A DNA stretch of 64,000 nucleotides from contig BJOX01000168.1 of NCBI GenBank assembly GCA_009731375.1, forward strand, positions 422,495 to 486,494. The letters run 5' to 3'. Under the pieces are notes generated by a model. The model was not told the origin of the DNA and did no database searches. It was given only the letters and a program-made list of their open reading frames with translations. Positions 29,641 to 40,185 of the stretch are shown here, in pieces. The DNA is from Paulinella micropora. Taxonomy: Eukaryota > Cercozoa > Imbricatea > Euglyphida. The position numbers and the translations under genes are program-made. How positions within the stretch are numbered: position 1 is the first letter of the stretch; the number at the start of each line of letters is the position of its first letter.

Positions 29641-30108
29641 TTGAGGTCGGGGAAGAGGAGGAGAATAGTGTGGGGTGTTTGGAGCACCGCTAGCTTCGTC
29701 ATTTGGACGTAATGTTCAATGAATCAAAGGAGGACACAGGGTTCGAGTCAGGGGGGACGGGGGGAATATAAAAGAAAGTGTCCGTGCAAACTTGGCACGA
29801 TGCAATGTCCCTGGTATAGAGTGTAGAGCCCTGGGTGAAGGACATAAGACAGGGGAAGAATCCTCAGGCTGAGATGCCTGTCACGGGGGTCCGAAGACTC
29901 ACTGGCTGGCAGTCTCGACCAGAGGGTCTCCCTTGTCCTTGACTTGGTCGACCCGACCCCCCACAAGACCGTTAGGAGTGCGGCGTTTCCTGCCCAGACT
30001 TGTTCGACTTGCCTGGCTGATGCTCTCCCCTCGGGTTTCCAGAGGGACTGCCGGGCTCAGTCCCGTCGTAGACTCTGTGGGGACGATCATGGTGCGTCTT
30101 GTCCGTGT
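29641..30108 (-). other. Non-LTR element 3' region
   Basis: Minus-strand tail after the TAA at 30109-30111. A further in-frame stretch is open to about 29899 (GESISQASRTSLGRKRRTP) but has no domain I recognise. No poly-A tail is visible. Confidence 0.4.
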
Positions 30109-30417
30109 TTACCTCGTGGCATCTGCGCTGTGGATGAATTTCCAAGCCTGGAGGATTGTGTCATGGCAGATCTTGGTCATCCCGCGGAAGATGTCGAGGA
30201 CGACAGCTTTCGATAGTACAAAGCGGAGTTCATTGTATGAGGTTTCTGAGATATAGCCTTTTGATCCCATGGCTATCACAATGATGCTGGAAGACATGTT
30301 GCGTCCCCCTAACCGCTGCCGGTGGATCGCGTCTTGTAGTTGTTCATATCTATGGTCGTAGATGGCTCTTGGGTTATATCCCCACGCCCGGTAGCTTTCC
30401 ACGGGATGGAGGGCCAC
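30109..30417 (-). pseudogene. Non-LTR element: last part of endonuclease region, frameshifted
   Basis: Reads DHRYEQLQDAIHRQRLGGRN, then SSSIIVIAMGSKGYISETSY and on. It continues the upstream segment in a different frame (break near 30400). The KY..L-like motif followed by a beta-strand ending in a small residue fits the C-terminal half of a restriction-like endonuclease. The family assignment is by pattern only. Confidence 0.55.
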
Positions 30418-31706
30418 GTAACCGGAGGGTTTTCGCCTCTGTCGGAGTTGGGGTCATTAGGGATGTATGGAGGTTTAACTCGTAGTCCATTATGGTCCCA
30501 GATTCTCTTCCTGTCTTTCCCGTCTATAACTCCAGTAAGGTAGTTTTCATCTTCTCTGACCAACCATTCGTCCCTTCGAAACGTGCAGTCCAGTAGGTAG
30601 ACATGTGATGCCTTGTAGTCCCGTGCTGCTAGGAGGTCAATCTTGTATGGAATCCCTGACCCTGCTAGGTCAGCCATGATCTGGGCGGCCAGATGGACGG
30701 GTGTTGAGGGGTCTCTAGGGAGTCTTTGGTTGTCATCATCGAGTGGGCCTACACCTGTCCCGTCGTCCTTCAGGTCCTGAGGCTCAGCTAGTGGGCTTGG
30801 TAAGGCTCCCTCCTCACCGATGATCGTTAGCTTACTGTCTCCTTCCGTGTCATCGTCTATGAGTAGAACTCTTTCTATCCACCGGCGAATCCACTGTCTA
30901 CACTTTGAGTGTCTGACGTCGACTAGCGCCTTTAGGGCTTGCGGGTGGCGCTCCGATTTGGATAGAAGGTAGTGACTGATGTTTCCGGTCACTCCACATC
31001 CGTAGGAGCATTTGGGTGATGTGAATCCTTTGGTAATGGTCACGCTCAGCCTAGCGGGGGTGTTCCAGGCTTCAAGCTGGCATTTAAGGATGATAGCGGC
31101 CTCTCTGGCAGAGTAACCACTTCGGGGTTGCAGGAACGCATTCATCATCGCTTGGAATGGTTTTCGGATCTCTGATCGGATTCCCCAGGTGAGCCCGAAC
31201 CTGGGGGCAACAGTCGTCTTGTAGGCGTTCTCCGATACTCGCTGTCGGAGCTTCGAGACGTTGTACGACGCCAGGTTAGTCTTTATTGTCTTTATGACGT
31301 TGTCGATTGTGTCTGGCGCCACTGTCTTCTTGGTAATGAGGTTGGTGACTGACAGGACGATCGGGAGTTCCAGGGGGTTCCACTCCGAGTAGGAGGGTTG
31401 TATATCATCGTCGTTGAGACATCGTGCCATTTTTGCTTCCGCTTCGGATCTCGTGAGTCGGCCTTCCGGCCAAGATGAGTCGCCGATATGGCCCGACGGT
31501 ATGCGAAGGCTTACACCTACTCCTAGTGCTCTACAAGCTCGGATCCAGGGAATGACCCTGAGGCCGTCGCGTCTGTCGAACGTCTTCCTTAATAAGGTGA
31601 AGGTGCCCCTGCCACCCCATGAATGGTTCATCCGGTGGCTCTGGAAGTTTAGGGCATACAGGGGAGATGTCATCTGGTGTGGGTGTGTTGTCCTTCGGTG
31701 GGCCAT
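30309..31706 (-). pseudogene. Non-LTR element: post-RT region, zinc-finger-like motif and endonuclease core
   Basis: One open segment of the broken ORF. A CSYGCGVTGNISHYLL motif (about 30965-31010) resembles the Cys/His finger before the endonuclease in R2-type elements. KIDLLAARDYKASHVYLLDC (about 30580-30650) has the spacing of an acidic pair (ID, then D after about 14) as in PD-(D/E)XK-like LINE endonucleases, with Ile in place of the usual Pro. It cleaves target DNA for priming in intact relatives. Confidence 0.6.
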
Positions 31707-32164
31707 GTCGTGTAGAAAAGGTATCGCGGCCAGAATTCTCTGATGATACAGCTAGTGGGATATATTACTCCGTGCATGACGGAGTGTAGTCTCCACAGGT
31801 CCGGGGGGTACATGAACTGGGGCCGGGGGGTCTGTGAATTCTGCTGCGGGGTCGTCGCGGGGGAGGGTCGCGCGCGAAATGTCCTGCGTTTGTGCTGACT
31901 GGGTGTGGGACGGCGTTTAGGAAGAGGAAGTCGTTGGGGACAGATGATGTGATCTCCGGGGAAGTATGTGTCCCAGGCCAACCGGAAGTGTGATTCCATC
32001 GCATATTGGACGTAGTGGTCCGAGGAAAGGAGGCATTTCATGAAGACAGTGAAGGTGCGGAGGTAATATCGGGAGGTGTACGGCTGTAGGCCCATTCCGC
32101 CGCATAGTCCCGTGGGTCTATACAGTACAGCATTTGGGATTTCCTGGTGGGAAACTTGTAGCAA
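31670..32164 (-). pseudogene. Non-LTR element: thumb/linker region
   Basis: Contains TGLCGGMGLQPYTSRYYLRT, which matches the place of the LGGLGL motif that follows RT in R2-like elements. The start and end of the open segment are set by frameshifts (near 32150 and 31690). Confidence 0.5.
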
Positions 32165-32505
32165 TTTCTGAAATGGTCTCGGAGAGCCACGTCTAAATCA
32201 TGTAGGGCCTCGGGGTTCCATGTGGTCCAACCAAAGGAGAAGTCCATAAGGCTCGTGAGGAGGTTCTTGAGGGCAATGCGCTGCCGTGCTGGCGAGACGA
32301 ATACGATCATTCGTGTGGTGGAGACGAATTTAGCGAGCGCGTATACGTAGTCTCGCTGGATCTGTGCATCGGTCGTCCCATCCGTGTGTAGGCCAAGCGA
32401 TCGGAAGACTTCAGTGGCGGAACGGTTCCTTATTGTGATGGATTTCGGGCCGGGGGTGCAAATGGTAATGGGGACCGCTTTGACCCCTCCCTCCGGTTGG
32501 CCCAC
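32038..32505 (-). pseudogene. Non-LTR element: RT C-terminal part
   Basis: In a different frame from the FADD segment upstream (break near 32590). Includes ARQRIALKNLLTSLMDFSFG-type helical sequence expected after RT motif D. No stop until 32038. Confidence 0.5.
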
Positions 32506-32597
32506 TAGGCATATGACTGTGCATTTATTGGCAGCGCAGATCTGTCGTCCTGCCCGTAGCTGATTCCAAAGGAGGGTGAACCCATTCTGCGCCTAGC

Positions 32598-33507
32598 TAG
32601 GTAGTTCTCGGGGAGACCATCACCTCCGATTGCTGCCCAATTGTCATCCGCAAATTTATGGTCAGCGGTGAGGGGGGTGCGCAGGGGGTAAACCGAGTTG
32701 TTGACTGTCCTATCCTGCCCCGCCCCGTCATAAAAACGATATCCTTCTGGGAGGAATTGTTGGGCTGGGCAGATGCGAGTCAGGTATTCATCTAGGACTC
32801 CATATGTGCCCGGGCTGAGTGATCATCCCTGAGCGATACCTCGGGTTCGGTCAATGCTCTCCGGAAGGAATGTCGTCTTGCCATTGGCATCCAGCGATTT
32901 TATTCGGAGCGAAGAGTCCTTGAATCTGTGTCGAATGTATCCGAACATTTCCGGAAATTCTCCCTCCGAGGCCACTACGTGAGAGTATGCCTCACAGATG
33001 TACATGTAGGTGAGTTCAGCTCTATCAAAGGCTTTTCGTATGTCGGTGGTGAAGAGGATGAGAGTCTTGGGCTTCCCCGTGAGGAGGGGCGCTGCTCGTA
33101 AGTCGGCGAGCATCAGTCTCAGGACCAAGTTCCATTCGTCTGTACCACTTACCGTAGGTGTGTTTGCCTTTGATGTCTTGCGGATACATCCCGTGTGAAG
33201 TTTGAAGGTTTCAACACGGTAGGTGATTAGTCTCTCATAAAGATTCAGGATGGCGTTAGACACCGTGATGCCCCTCCAATCTGTGACGTCTGCTCCCGTT
33301 CCTTTTCCTTTCCAAATTTGACATAACAGGCCAGGTTTCCACTCAGTGGGTACCTTCCTGCCGCGCCAACAGAGACTGAAGTAGGCTGTTAGCGCCACCT
33401 TGGCTTCTTGTGGGAGGAGTTTGAAGACGTCGGGTGGGATGCCATCTTCACCTGGAGATGGCCTCTTTTTTTCCTGGATAGCCCATTCCAACTCATCGAG
33501 GGAGAAG
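32598..33507 (-). pseudogene. Non-LTR RT, second assembly copy (cut by gap)
   Basis: Same as 33658-34567. Carries the same TGA (32823-32825) after RGIAQG and the FADD motif at 32643-32654. Identity to the other copy looks complete as far as I compared. Confidence 0.7.
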
Positions 33508-33517
33508 NNNNNNNNNN
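33508..33517. other. 10-N assembly gap flanked by a 1,050-bp duplication
   Basis: The 1,050 bp ending at 33507 (from 32458) recur from 33518 to 34567. This pattern is typical of two overlapping contigs that were not merged. Confidence 0.9.
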
Positions 33518-33657
33518 GCAAATGGTAATGGGGACCGCTTTGACCCCTCCCTCCGGTTGGCCCACTAGGCATATGACTGTGCATTTATTGGCAGCGCAGA
33601 TCTGTCGTCCTGCCCGTAGCTGATTCCAAAGGAGGGTGAACCCATTCTGCGCCTAGC

Positions 33658-34674
33658 TAGGTAGTTCTCGGGGAGACCATCACCTCCGATTGCTGCCCAA
33701 TTGTCATCCGCAAATTTATGGTCAGCGGTGAGGGGGGTGCGCAGGGGGTAAACCGAGTTGTTGACTGTCCTATCCTGCCCCGCCCCGTCATAAAAACGAT
33801 ATCCTTCTGGGAGGAATTGTTGGGCTGGGCAGATGCGAGTCAGGTATTCATCTAGGACTCCATATGTGCCCGGGCTGAGTGATCATCCCTGAGCGATACC
33901 TCGGGTTCGGTCAATGCTCTCCGGAAGGAATGTCGTCTTGCCATTGGCATCCAGCGATTTTATTCGGAGCGAAGAGTCCTTGAATCTGTGTCGAATGTAT
34001 CCGAACATTTCCGGAAATTCTCCCTCCGAGGCCACTACGTGAGAGTATGCCTCACAGATGTACATGTAGGTGAGTTCAGCTCTATCAAAGGCTTTTCGTA
34101 TGTCGGTGGTGAAGAGGATGAGAGTCTTGGGCTTCCCCGTGAGGAGGGGCGCTGCTCGTAAGTCGGCGAGCATCAGTCTCAGGACCAAGTTCCATTCGTC
34201 TGTACCACTTACCGTAGGTGTGTTTGCCTTTGATGTCTTGCGGATACATCCCGTGTGAAGTTTGAAGGTTTCAACACGGTAGGTGATTAGTCTCTCATAA
34301 AGATTCAGGATGGCGTTAGACACCGTGATGCCCCTCCAATCTGTGACGTCTGCTCCCGTTCCTTTTCCTTTCCAAATTTGACATAACAGGCCAGGTTTCC
34401 ACTCAGTGGGTACCTTCCTGCCGCGCCAACAGAGACTGAAGTAGGCTGTTAGCGCCACCTTGGCTTCTTGTGGGAGGAGTTTGAAGACGTCGGGTGGGAT
34501 GCCATCTTCACCTGGAGATGGCCTCTTTTTTTCCTGGATAGCCCATTCCAACTCATCGAGGGAGAAGGGTCGTCGGGCATCCTTGAGAGCTTGTTCCCTT
34601 GTCATGGGTGGCGGAAGGCACGCATAACTTGTGATGAAGAAACCCAATCTGTCTCCTGGGATCACTGATTCCAC
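33658..34674 (-). pseudogene. Non-LTR reverse transcriptase, interrupted
   Basis: From MESVIPGDRLGFFITSYACL through the LINE RT blocks: FSLDELEWAIQEKKRPSPGEDG, WRGITVSNAILNLYERLITY, FTTDIRKAFDRAELTYMYI (first catalytic Asp), ESIDRTRGIAQG, a TGA (33883-33885) where other LINEs have Cys or Ser, SLSPGTYGVL, and KFADDNWAAIGG with the paired Asp (33703-33714). Such proteins copy element RNA at the nicked target. The single stop and the later frameshift mean this copy is inactive unless the stop is read through. Confidence 0.8.
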
Positions 34675-34745
34675 GAAGGGTCCGATGGGGATGATCCTGC
34701 CCTTCCTATCACGGTCAGGGTTGTCGCGTTGTTGGTGTCATTCTT

Positions 34746-34958
34746 CTAGACGCGCGCAGGGTGTACCCTGCGTTGGGCGGCCCATTTTGCCAGGCGGTCA
34801 ACCACCTCGCTTAGCCTTTCTTGCCAAATGAAGTTGTCCTCCTGATGAGCTCGCACCCAGTGGATGGAAACGGGGGCGATGTCCTTGTGGAACCTGCCCA
34901 GGGCATCCCATAGTCCAGGTGAGGGACGGTTCTTGAAAGTCTCGTGGTATTCCCCATC
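34746..34958 (-). pseudogene. RNase-H-like segment upstream of the RT
   Basis: Reads VSIHWVRAHQEDNFIWQERL, then SEVVDRLAKWAAQ. The WV.AHQ block followed by E..D.LA.WA is the C-terminal part of type 1 RNase H. It is open from the GAA repeat at 34971 to TAG 34746-34748. It could be the N-terminal domain of this element, with the 5' part lost in the GAA tract, or the tail of another element. Confidence 0.5.
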
Positions 34959-34967
34959 AAAAATCTT

Positions 34968-35046
34968 CTTCTTCTTCTTCTTCTTCTTCTTCTTCTTCTT
35001 CTTCTTCTTCTTCTTCTTCTTCTTCTTCTTCTTCTTCTTCTTCTTC
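34968..35046. repeat. (TTC)n trinucleotide array
   Basis: About 25 units of TTC on the plus strand (GAA on the minus). It truncates the non-LTR element on its 5' side. Confidence 0.95.
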
Positions 35047-35079
35047 CATTATGGGGACAAATACCGGGCAAAATAATTT

Positions 35080-36345
35080 CCGGGCCAGTGGCTAGAATGT
35101 TTTTGAACACTGGAAATTATTTTGTACACTGGAAATAGTATTTCCAGCCACTAGAAAAACTTCTGGTCACTGGAAATAATATTTCCAGTTACTGGAAATA
35201 TTTTCTAGTATTGAGAATATTTCCAGTGACTGGAAATAATTTTTTTTTTGTTTTTTTTCATATAGCGGGAAATGTTTTTTTGCTGGAAATATTTCCATCT
35301 ACTGGAAATATTTCCAGACACTGGAAATATTTTCAGTGAATGGAAATATTTGCAGTGGCTGGAAATATTCCAGTAGCTGGAAGTATAGAAAATATTTTCA
35401 GTTTCTGGAAATATTTCCAGTGGCTGGAAATATTTCCAGATTCTAAAATTATTTCCAGTGGCTGGAAATATGTCTACATTTTCGAAATATTTCCAAGGTA
35501 CAAAATATTTCCTGTCACTGGAAATATTTCCAGCCACTGGACATATTTCCAGCTACTGGAAATATTCCACTAGCTGGAAGTATAGAAAATATTTTCAGTT
35601 TCTGGAAATATTTCCAGTGGCTGGAAATATTTCCAGCTTCTAAAATTATTTCCAGTGGCTGGAAATATGTCTACATTTTCGAAATATTTCCAAGGCACAA
35701 AATATTTCCTGTCACTGGAAATATTTCCAGCCACTGGACATATTTCCAGCTACTGGAAATATTCCACTAGCTGGAAGTATAGAAAATATTTTCAGTTTCT
35801 GGAAATATTTCCAGTGGCTGGAAATATTTCCAGCTTCTAAAATTATTTCCAGTGGCTGGAAATATGTCTACATTTTCGAAATATTTCCAAGGCACAAAAT
35901 ATTTCCAGTCACTGGAATATTATTTCCAGCTTCTACAATTATTTCCAGTGGCTGGAAATATGTCTACATTTGGGAAATATTTCCAAGGTACAAAATATTT
36001 CCAGTCACTGGAAATATTTCCAACTTTTGGAAATATTTCTAGCTGCTGGAAATATTTCGAGACAATGGAAATATTTCCCGTGGCTGGAAATATTCCAGTC
36101 ACTGGAAATATTTCCAGCGACTGGGAATATTTCTAGCCAGAGGAAATATTTGCAGTTGCTGGAAATATTCCAGTAGCAGTAAGTATAGAAAATATTTTCA
36201 GTTTCTGGAAATATTTCCAGTGGCTTGCAATATTTCCAGCTTCTAAAATTATTTCTTGTCGCTGGAAATATTTCTAGATTTTGGAAATATTTCCAATAGA
36301 CAAAATAATTTCCAGCCACTGGAAATATTTCCAACCACTGTGAAA
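35080..36345. repeat. Palindromic GGAAATATTTCC satellite with 197-bp higher-order repeat
   Basis: Units of about 20 bp: the palindrome TGGAAATATTTCCA joined by a 5-6-bp linker such as GTGGC, GTCAC or GCCAC. Between 35458 and 36040 blocks repeat every 197 bp (35458, 35655, 35852). The open frames seen on both strands arise from the repeat. Confidence 0.95.
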
Positions 36346-36850
36346 AGCACCTCATTTTTCTGGTGGCAGGATTCTGGCGGCGAAACTTTGCGCAATTCCC
36401 CTGCAAAAACGGCTGGTCCGTTCTGGCCGGGAAAAGTTACATTCGACGTTTCAGGCCAGGCGCTATCATAATCTGCAATACAAATTTTTCAGGTGGGCGG
36501 TGGCATCGGGAAGAAAAATGGCACTGTTCAAAAAAACCAGGAAGTGCAAAGTTCCGGCTTTTTGACCATGTGCTTTTGGTTCAGTTTCAAGCGACCCCAA
36601 AATTTGCGACCCCGAAATTCTCAACAGCTCCATTTTGCAGTATGGAAGGTGGGTTTCTCTTTATCTCCTTTTGCTACTGGAATGCATTCAACAATTTGCT
36701 CCTGCATCACTTATGTGCAACTTGTTGGCTTGTTGCTGCTGTTGTTGTAAGTTTTTTTTCAGGCGTTTTACTCGGGCTTTTTGTTTTTTGGGCTGCGGAA
36801 TCGAGCGAGCGCGGAGAAAGAGCGTTTAAGACGTTGTTAAAACGGTAAGC
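36346..36850 (+). other. Unique block between satellite arrays; weak open frame
   Basis: A plus-strand frame of 161 codons (36363-36848) starts MAGFWRRNFAQFPCKNGW and has two hydrophobic stretches near its end (HHLCATCWLVAAVVVSFFSG). No family recognised, no introns identified. I rate it as possible but unproven coding. Confidence 0.25.
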
Positions 36851-37096
36851 TCTCTCTCTCTCTCTCTCTCCCTCTGGTCGGTCGGTCGGTCGGTCGGTTG
36901 GTTGCTTGGTTGCTTGGTTGCTTGGTTGCTTTGTTGCTTTGTTGCTTGGTTGCTTGGTTACTTGGTTGCTTGGTTGCTTGGTTGCTTGGTTGCTTGGTTG
37001 CTTGGTTGCTTGGTTGCTTCTCTCTCTCTCTTTCTCTCTCTCTCTCTCCCTCTGGTCGGTCGGTCGGTCGGTCGGTTGCTTGGTTGCTTGGTTGCT

Positions 37097-37127
<31 letters not shown>

Positions 37128-37265
37128 CTCTCTCGCTCTCTCTCGCTCTCTCTTTCTCCTTCTCCTCCTTCTCCTCCTTCTTCTCCTCAACCCCCTCCTT
37201 CTTCTCCTCCTTCTCCTTCTCCTTCACTCGCGCTCTCTCTCTTCTCTCTCTTCTCTCTCTTAGGA
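36851..37265. repeat. (CT)n, (GGTC)n and (GGTTGCTT)n arrays
   Basis: The order CT run, GGTC units, GGTTGCTT octamers occurs twice (36851-37020 and 37021-37100), followed by CT and TTC/CTC runs. Confidence 0.95.
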
Positions 37266-37274
37266 TTAAGCTGC

Positions 37275-37430
37275 AAATATTTCCAGGCACTGGAAATATT
37301 TCCAGCCACTAGAAATATTTCCAGCCACTAGTACTGGAAATGTTTCCAGCCACTGGAAATATTTCCAGCCACTGGAAATATTTCCACCCACTGGAAATAT
37401 TTCCACCCACTGGAAATATTTCTGGAGAGA
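37275..37430. repeat. GGAAATATTTCC satellite, second block
   Basis: About seven units of the same palindromic satellite as 35080-36345, separated from it by 0.9 kb. Confidence 0.9.
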
Positions 37431-37451
37431 GAGAAAGAGAGAAAGAGAGAA

Positions 37452-37498
<47 letters not shown>

Positions 37499-37756
37499 CC
37501 GAAGGGGGCAGTAGGCAGTGCAGGCTGAAGAGAGAGAAACAGCAGACCGAAGGGGACAGTAGGCAGAGCAGGTTGACCATATAGCAGACCACACTTCTGC
37601 TGGCAGGTGAAGTGCTGCATCGCTTTCAAATTCTTTGTGTTCTGTGCACGAGGAAGTCCTACAGGACCAAGGTCCGAGTGACAAAGCAAAGGTGGCAACA
37701 GCAACGGAAAACCAGGAGGACCTGAACCGGGCGCTGGAAGCTCAAGGGGGCATCAG
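37431..37756. other. (GA)n and 5' sequence of the LRR gene region
   Basis: GA run, then two similar copies of an AGACCGAAGGGG(G/A)CAGTAGGCAG segment (37495 and 37543). An open stretch encoding EEVLQDQGPSDKAKVATATE follows and may be an upstream exon. Confidence 0.4.
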
Positions 37757-37819
37757 CCAGCGGAAGTGTGGTCTGATGTGGCAGTGCCCGCTGCCGCAAG
37801 TATAAGAGCTTCACTGGGG
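37757..37819 (+). CDS. 63-nt exon, copy 1, upstream of LRR modules
   Basis: After CATCAG and before GTAAGTT (a strong donor). 21 codons, phase 0/0, reading PAEVWSDVAVPAAASIRAS and on. Repeated in tandem 194 bp further on. Confidence 0.5.
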
Positions 37820-37950
37820 GTAAGTTCTGCGCAATAGATGGACACCCTTGCATCGTAGACGAATACGGTAACCAGAGAGAGAGAGAGAGAGAGAGAGAGT
37901 CTTACAATTATATGCATATGCATGCATGCATTATATTACAACACATACAG

Positions 37951-38013
37951 CCAGCGGAAGTGTGGTCTGATGTGACAGTGCCCGCTGCCGCAAGTATAAG
38001 AGCTTCACTGGGG
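37951..38013 (+). CDS. 63-nt exon, copy 2
   Basis: Same exon after ACATACAG and before GTAAGTT, one base different (GTGACA for GTGGCA, Thr for Ala). The duplicated unit includes the downstream intron with its GA run and ATATGCATATGCATG. Confidence 0.5.
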
Positions 38014-38064
38014 GTAAGTTCTGCGCAATAGATGGACACCCTTGCATCGTAGACGAATACGGTA

Positions 38065-38119
<55 letters not shown>

Positions 38120-38177
38120 TTACAATTATATGCATATGCATGTATGCAGTATATTACAACACATACCCTGTCTCGGC

Positions 38178-38390
38178 ATGCATATGGGGGAGGAAGAGTG
38201 TCCACGTCTTATCAAGCGACTACGAGAGATGTGGACGGGTAGCGACGACTACAAGCGCAAACTCTTCACCAGCACTATCAACGCTGGCAAGTTGAAGAAG
38301 GTTTTCCATGCCGCCAGCCGCCTGAAGCGCGCAATAATGACAATAGATATTTTGTCCTACGGCGACGAGCAGCCCGCTGACAGCAACAAG
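38178..38390 (+). CDS. N-terminal exon of LRR protein A
   Basis: Open from MHMGEEECPRLIKRLREMW to YGDEQPADSNK, then GTTTGG. Charged and helical in look (YKRKLFTSTINAGKLKKVFH). No known domain. It precedes the first LRR exon at 38576. The ATG at 38178 is the first Met but an upstream splice is possible. Confidence 0.5.
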
Positions 38391-40185
38391 GTTTGGTATT
38401 GGCAAGAGAGCGTCGCCTGGGAGCTAGGCGCGAGATGTTGCCTACATTGGAGACGCGGACGGACGAAGAGCTGGAGAGTTACTGTTCACCTAATATCACG
38501 CACAGTGTAATGCTGACATTCTTGCATGCTACCGCGCTGCGGTAGCACTGAAGAAGAGTGTATTTGTGTGTACAGGAGAACAAGGAGTGCAAGCTGGAGA
38601 AGCTAGACATTTCAAGCAACTCGATTGGTGCAGAAGGAGCACGGCACACTGCAAAAGCCTTGGAGGTACCTTGAGCATATCGGCGATCGCAGCAGCGCCC
38701 TCTTGGCAATATTTTTGCCACGTAATTTCAACACTTGCAACGCTACCTAAACCCACACAAAGGACATACATATTTGCCGTTCAACCTATTGGGCAAAATA
38801 CATCCAAATACACTTTGCTACCGCAGCGCGGTAGCATTTCATAGCATATTTGTTTCGCTTGTACAGGTCAACAAAACATTGACAAGCCTGGACCTCGAAA
38901 ACAACAAAATAGGCGACGCAGGTGCACAGGCAATTCGAGAAGCCTTGCGGGTACCTTAACTGCTGCAGCTGTATGCGCCGCTCCTTACAAGTTAAGGGTC
39001 GTCAAAGTCTGATTCACCTACATATAGAGTTGTGTTTTTTGTTTTGCTACCGCGCGGGTAGGATTAGCTTTAAAGTGATACAATTATGTGTATGTATTGT
39101 GTATACATGTGTAGGTATGTATATTTCCTTTGAATTATGCCTGAGCATGCATGAATGCGTATAACGTATACGTATGTTAGCATCCAAAGATGTGATTATG
39201 TGCAATGCAGGAGAACAAGAACAGCAAGCTCTCAAGTCTTGATATTTCAGTTAACAAAATCGGTCCGCAAGGTGCTAAACATATCGCAGAAGCCATCCAG
39301 GTAAGACTTTGAGAGAATCAGCAAACGCCTTGGCTCCTTCCACTCCGATCTTCTCTTTATCGCTCGCCAAAAGGCCTGCTGCAACCCTTAGACTCGTAAG
39401 AGTTGTATTCACCTGCTCACATCCATGAAAAATGTGAAGGGTGAGATGCTACTTGCGCACGGTAGCATTTGATAGCATACTTGTTTCGCTTGTACAGGTC
39501 AACAAAACGTTGACAAGCCTGGACCTCTATAACAACGGAATAGGCGTCGCAGGTGCACAGGCAATCGGAGAAGCCTTGCGGGTACCTTAACTGCTGTAGC
39601 TATGTGTGCCGCTCCTTCAGCGCCTATCTTGTTATCCCATAAGTAAAGGCTCGTCAAAGTCTGATTCACCTACATATAGAGTTGTGCTTTTTTGTTTGCT
39701 ACCGATTATCGCTTCTTTACTCACGGTGGGTAATGACTGTCTGATGTTGTATAACTTTATTTGTACTGCTTTCGCTCTTGCTTGCGCAATGTATGAGCTG
39801 GAAATGCATGTTTGTGTTTGTAAGAGGCTTGCTACGACACAACGTTGTTTGTATGTGTGGTGAAGTTAGGTGAGCACAGCTGTTCCGCGAATAGCGCTCA
39901 GCTGATCGTAGCGCTTGCCCGATAAATTCATCCATGTTGTCTTCCCGTCACGGAATGACGCGACAGGGATCCAGTCGCCGTGGATGTATATGCGCTCGAT
40001 GCTCTGGTTGAACTAATTTACAGGACCATCCAAGCATCACGTCAGTGGATCTGCGAGGCAACGACTTGAGTGTGGAAAGCGGCTCGGCGTTGGCGGCCGT
40101 GGCCAAGCAAAATCCCCGCACCAAGGAGATGTGTAGGATTCCGATTGATTCACTGCGGGACAACAAGACAACAGAGCCAATCTAA
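38178..40185 (+). CDS. LRR protein A, ribonuclease-inhibitor-type repeats, one repeat per exon
   Basis: Exons 38178-38390, 38576-38665, 38867-38950, 39211-39300, 39498-39581 and 40024-40185. The four middle exons are each one 28- or 30-residue LRR of the RNI/NLRC3 type (consensus VNKTLTSLDLENNKIGDAGA), all phase 0. The last starts DHPSITSVDLRGNDLSVESG and ends at TAA 40183. Such repeats form curved scaffolds that bind proteins; the partner is unknown. Donors share GTACCTT. The 39498 exon and its introns are a recent copy of the 38867 module. Confidence 0.7.
38576..38665 (+). CDS. LRR exon A1 (30 codons)
   Basis: ENKECKLEKLDISSNSIGAE and on, between GTACAG and GTACCTT. Intron hairpin at 38528-38546, 29 nt upstream. 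Confidence 0.75.
38867..38950 (+). CDS. LRR exon A2 (28 codons)
   Basis: VNKTLTSLDLENNKIGDAGA and on, between TGTACAG and GTACCTT. Intron hairpin at 38817-38835, 31 nt upstream. Confidence 0.75.
39211..39300 (+). CDS. LRR exon A3 (30 codons)
   Basis: ENKNSKLSSLDISVNKIGPQ and on, between AATGCAG and GTAAGAC. Degenerate hairpin further away at about 39049. Confidence 0.75.
39498..39581 (+). CDS. LRR exon A4 (28 codons)
   Basis: VNKTLTSLDLYNNGIGVAGA and on, between TGTACAG and GTACCTT; close copy of A2. Intron hairpin at 39448-39466, 31 nt upstream. Confidence 0.75.
40024..40185 (+). CDS. LRR exon A5, terminal
   Basis: DHPSITSVDLRGNDLSVESG, then a longer tail ending DSLRDNKTTEPI and TAA. Acceptor AATTTACAG. 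The ...NPRTKEMC cap is like the closing segment of other protist LRR proteins. Confidence 0.65.
   Translation, partial: DHPSITSVDLRGNDLSVESGSALAAVAKQNPRTKEMCRIPIDSLRDNKTTEPI

Larger units (their letters stand above)
29641..34966 (-). mobile_element. Decayed non-LTR retrotransposon with restriction-like endonuclease
   Basis: From 5' (high coordinates) to 3': an RNase-H-like segment, RT, a GGMGL-type region, a Cys/His zinc-finger-like motif, an endonuclease-like KID ... LLDCTF region, and a 3' tail. This order after RT is that of the R2/NeSL/CRE group of LINEs. Several frameshifts and two in-frame TGA codons show that this copy is dead. The segment 33518-34567 repeats 32458-33507 across a gap and is best read once. 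Ends of the element are not defined. Confidence 0.8.
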
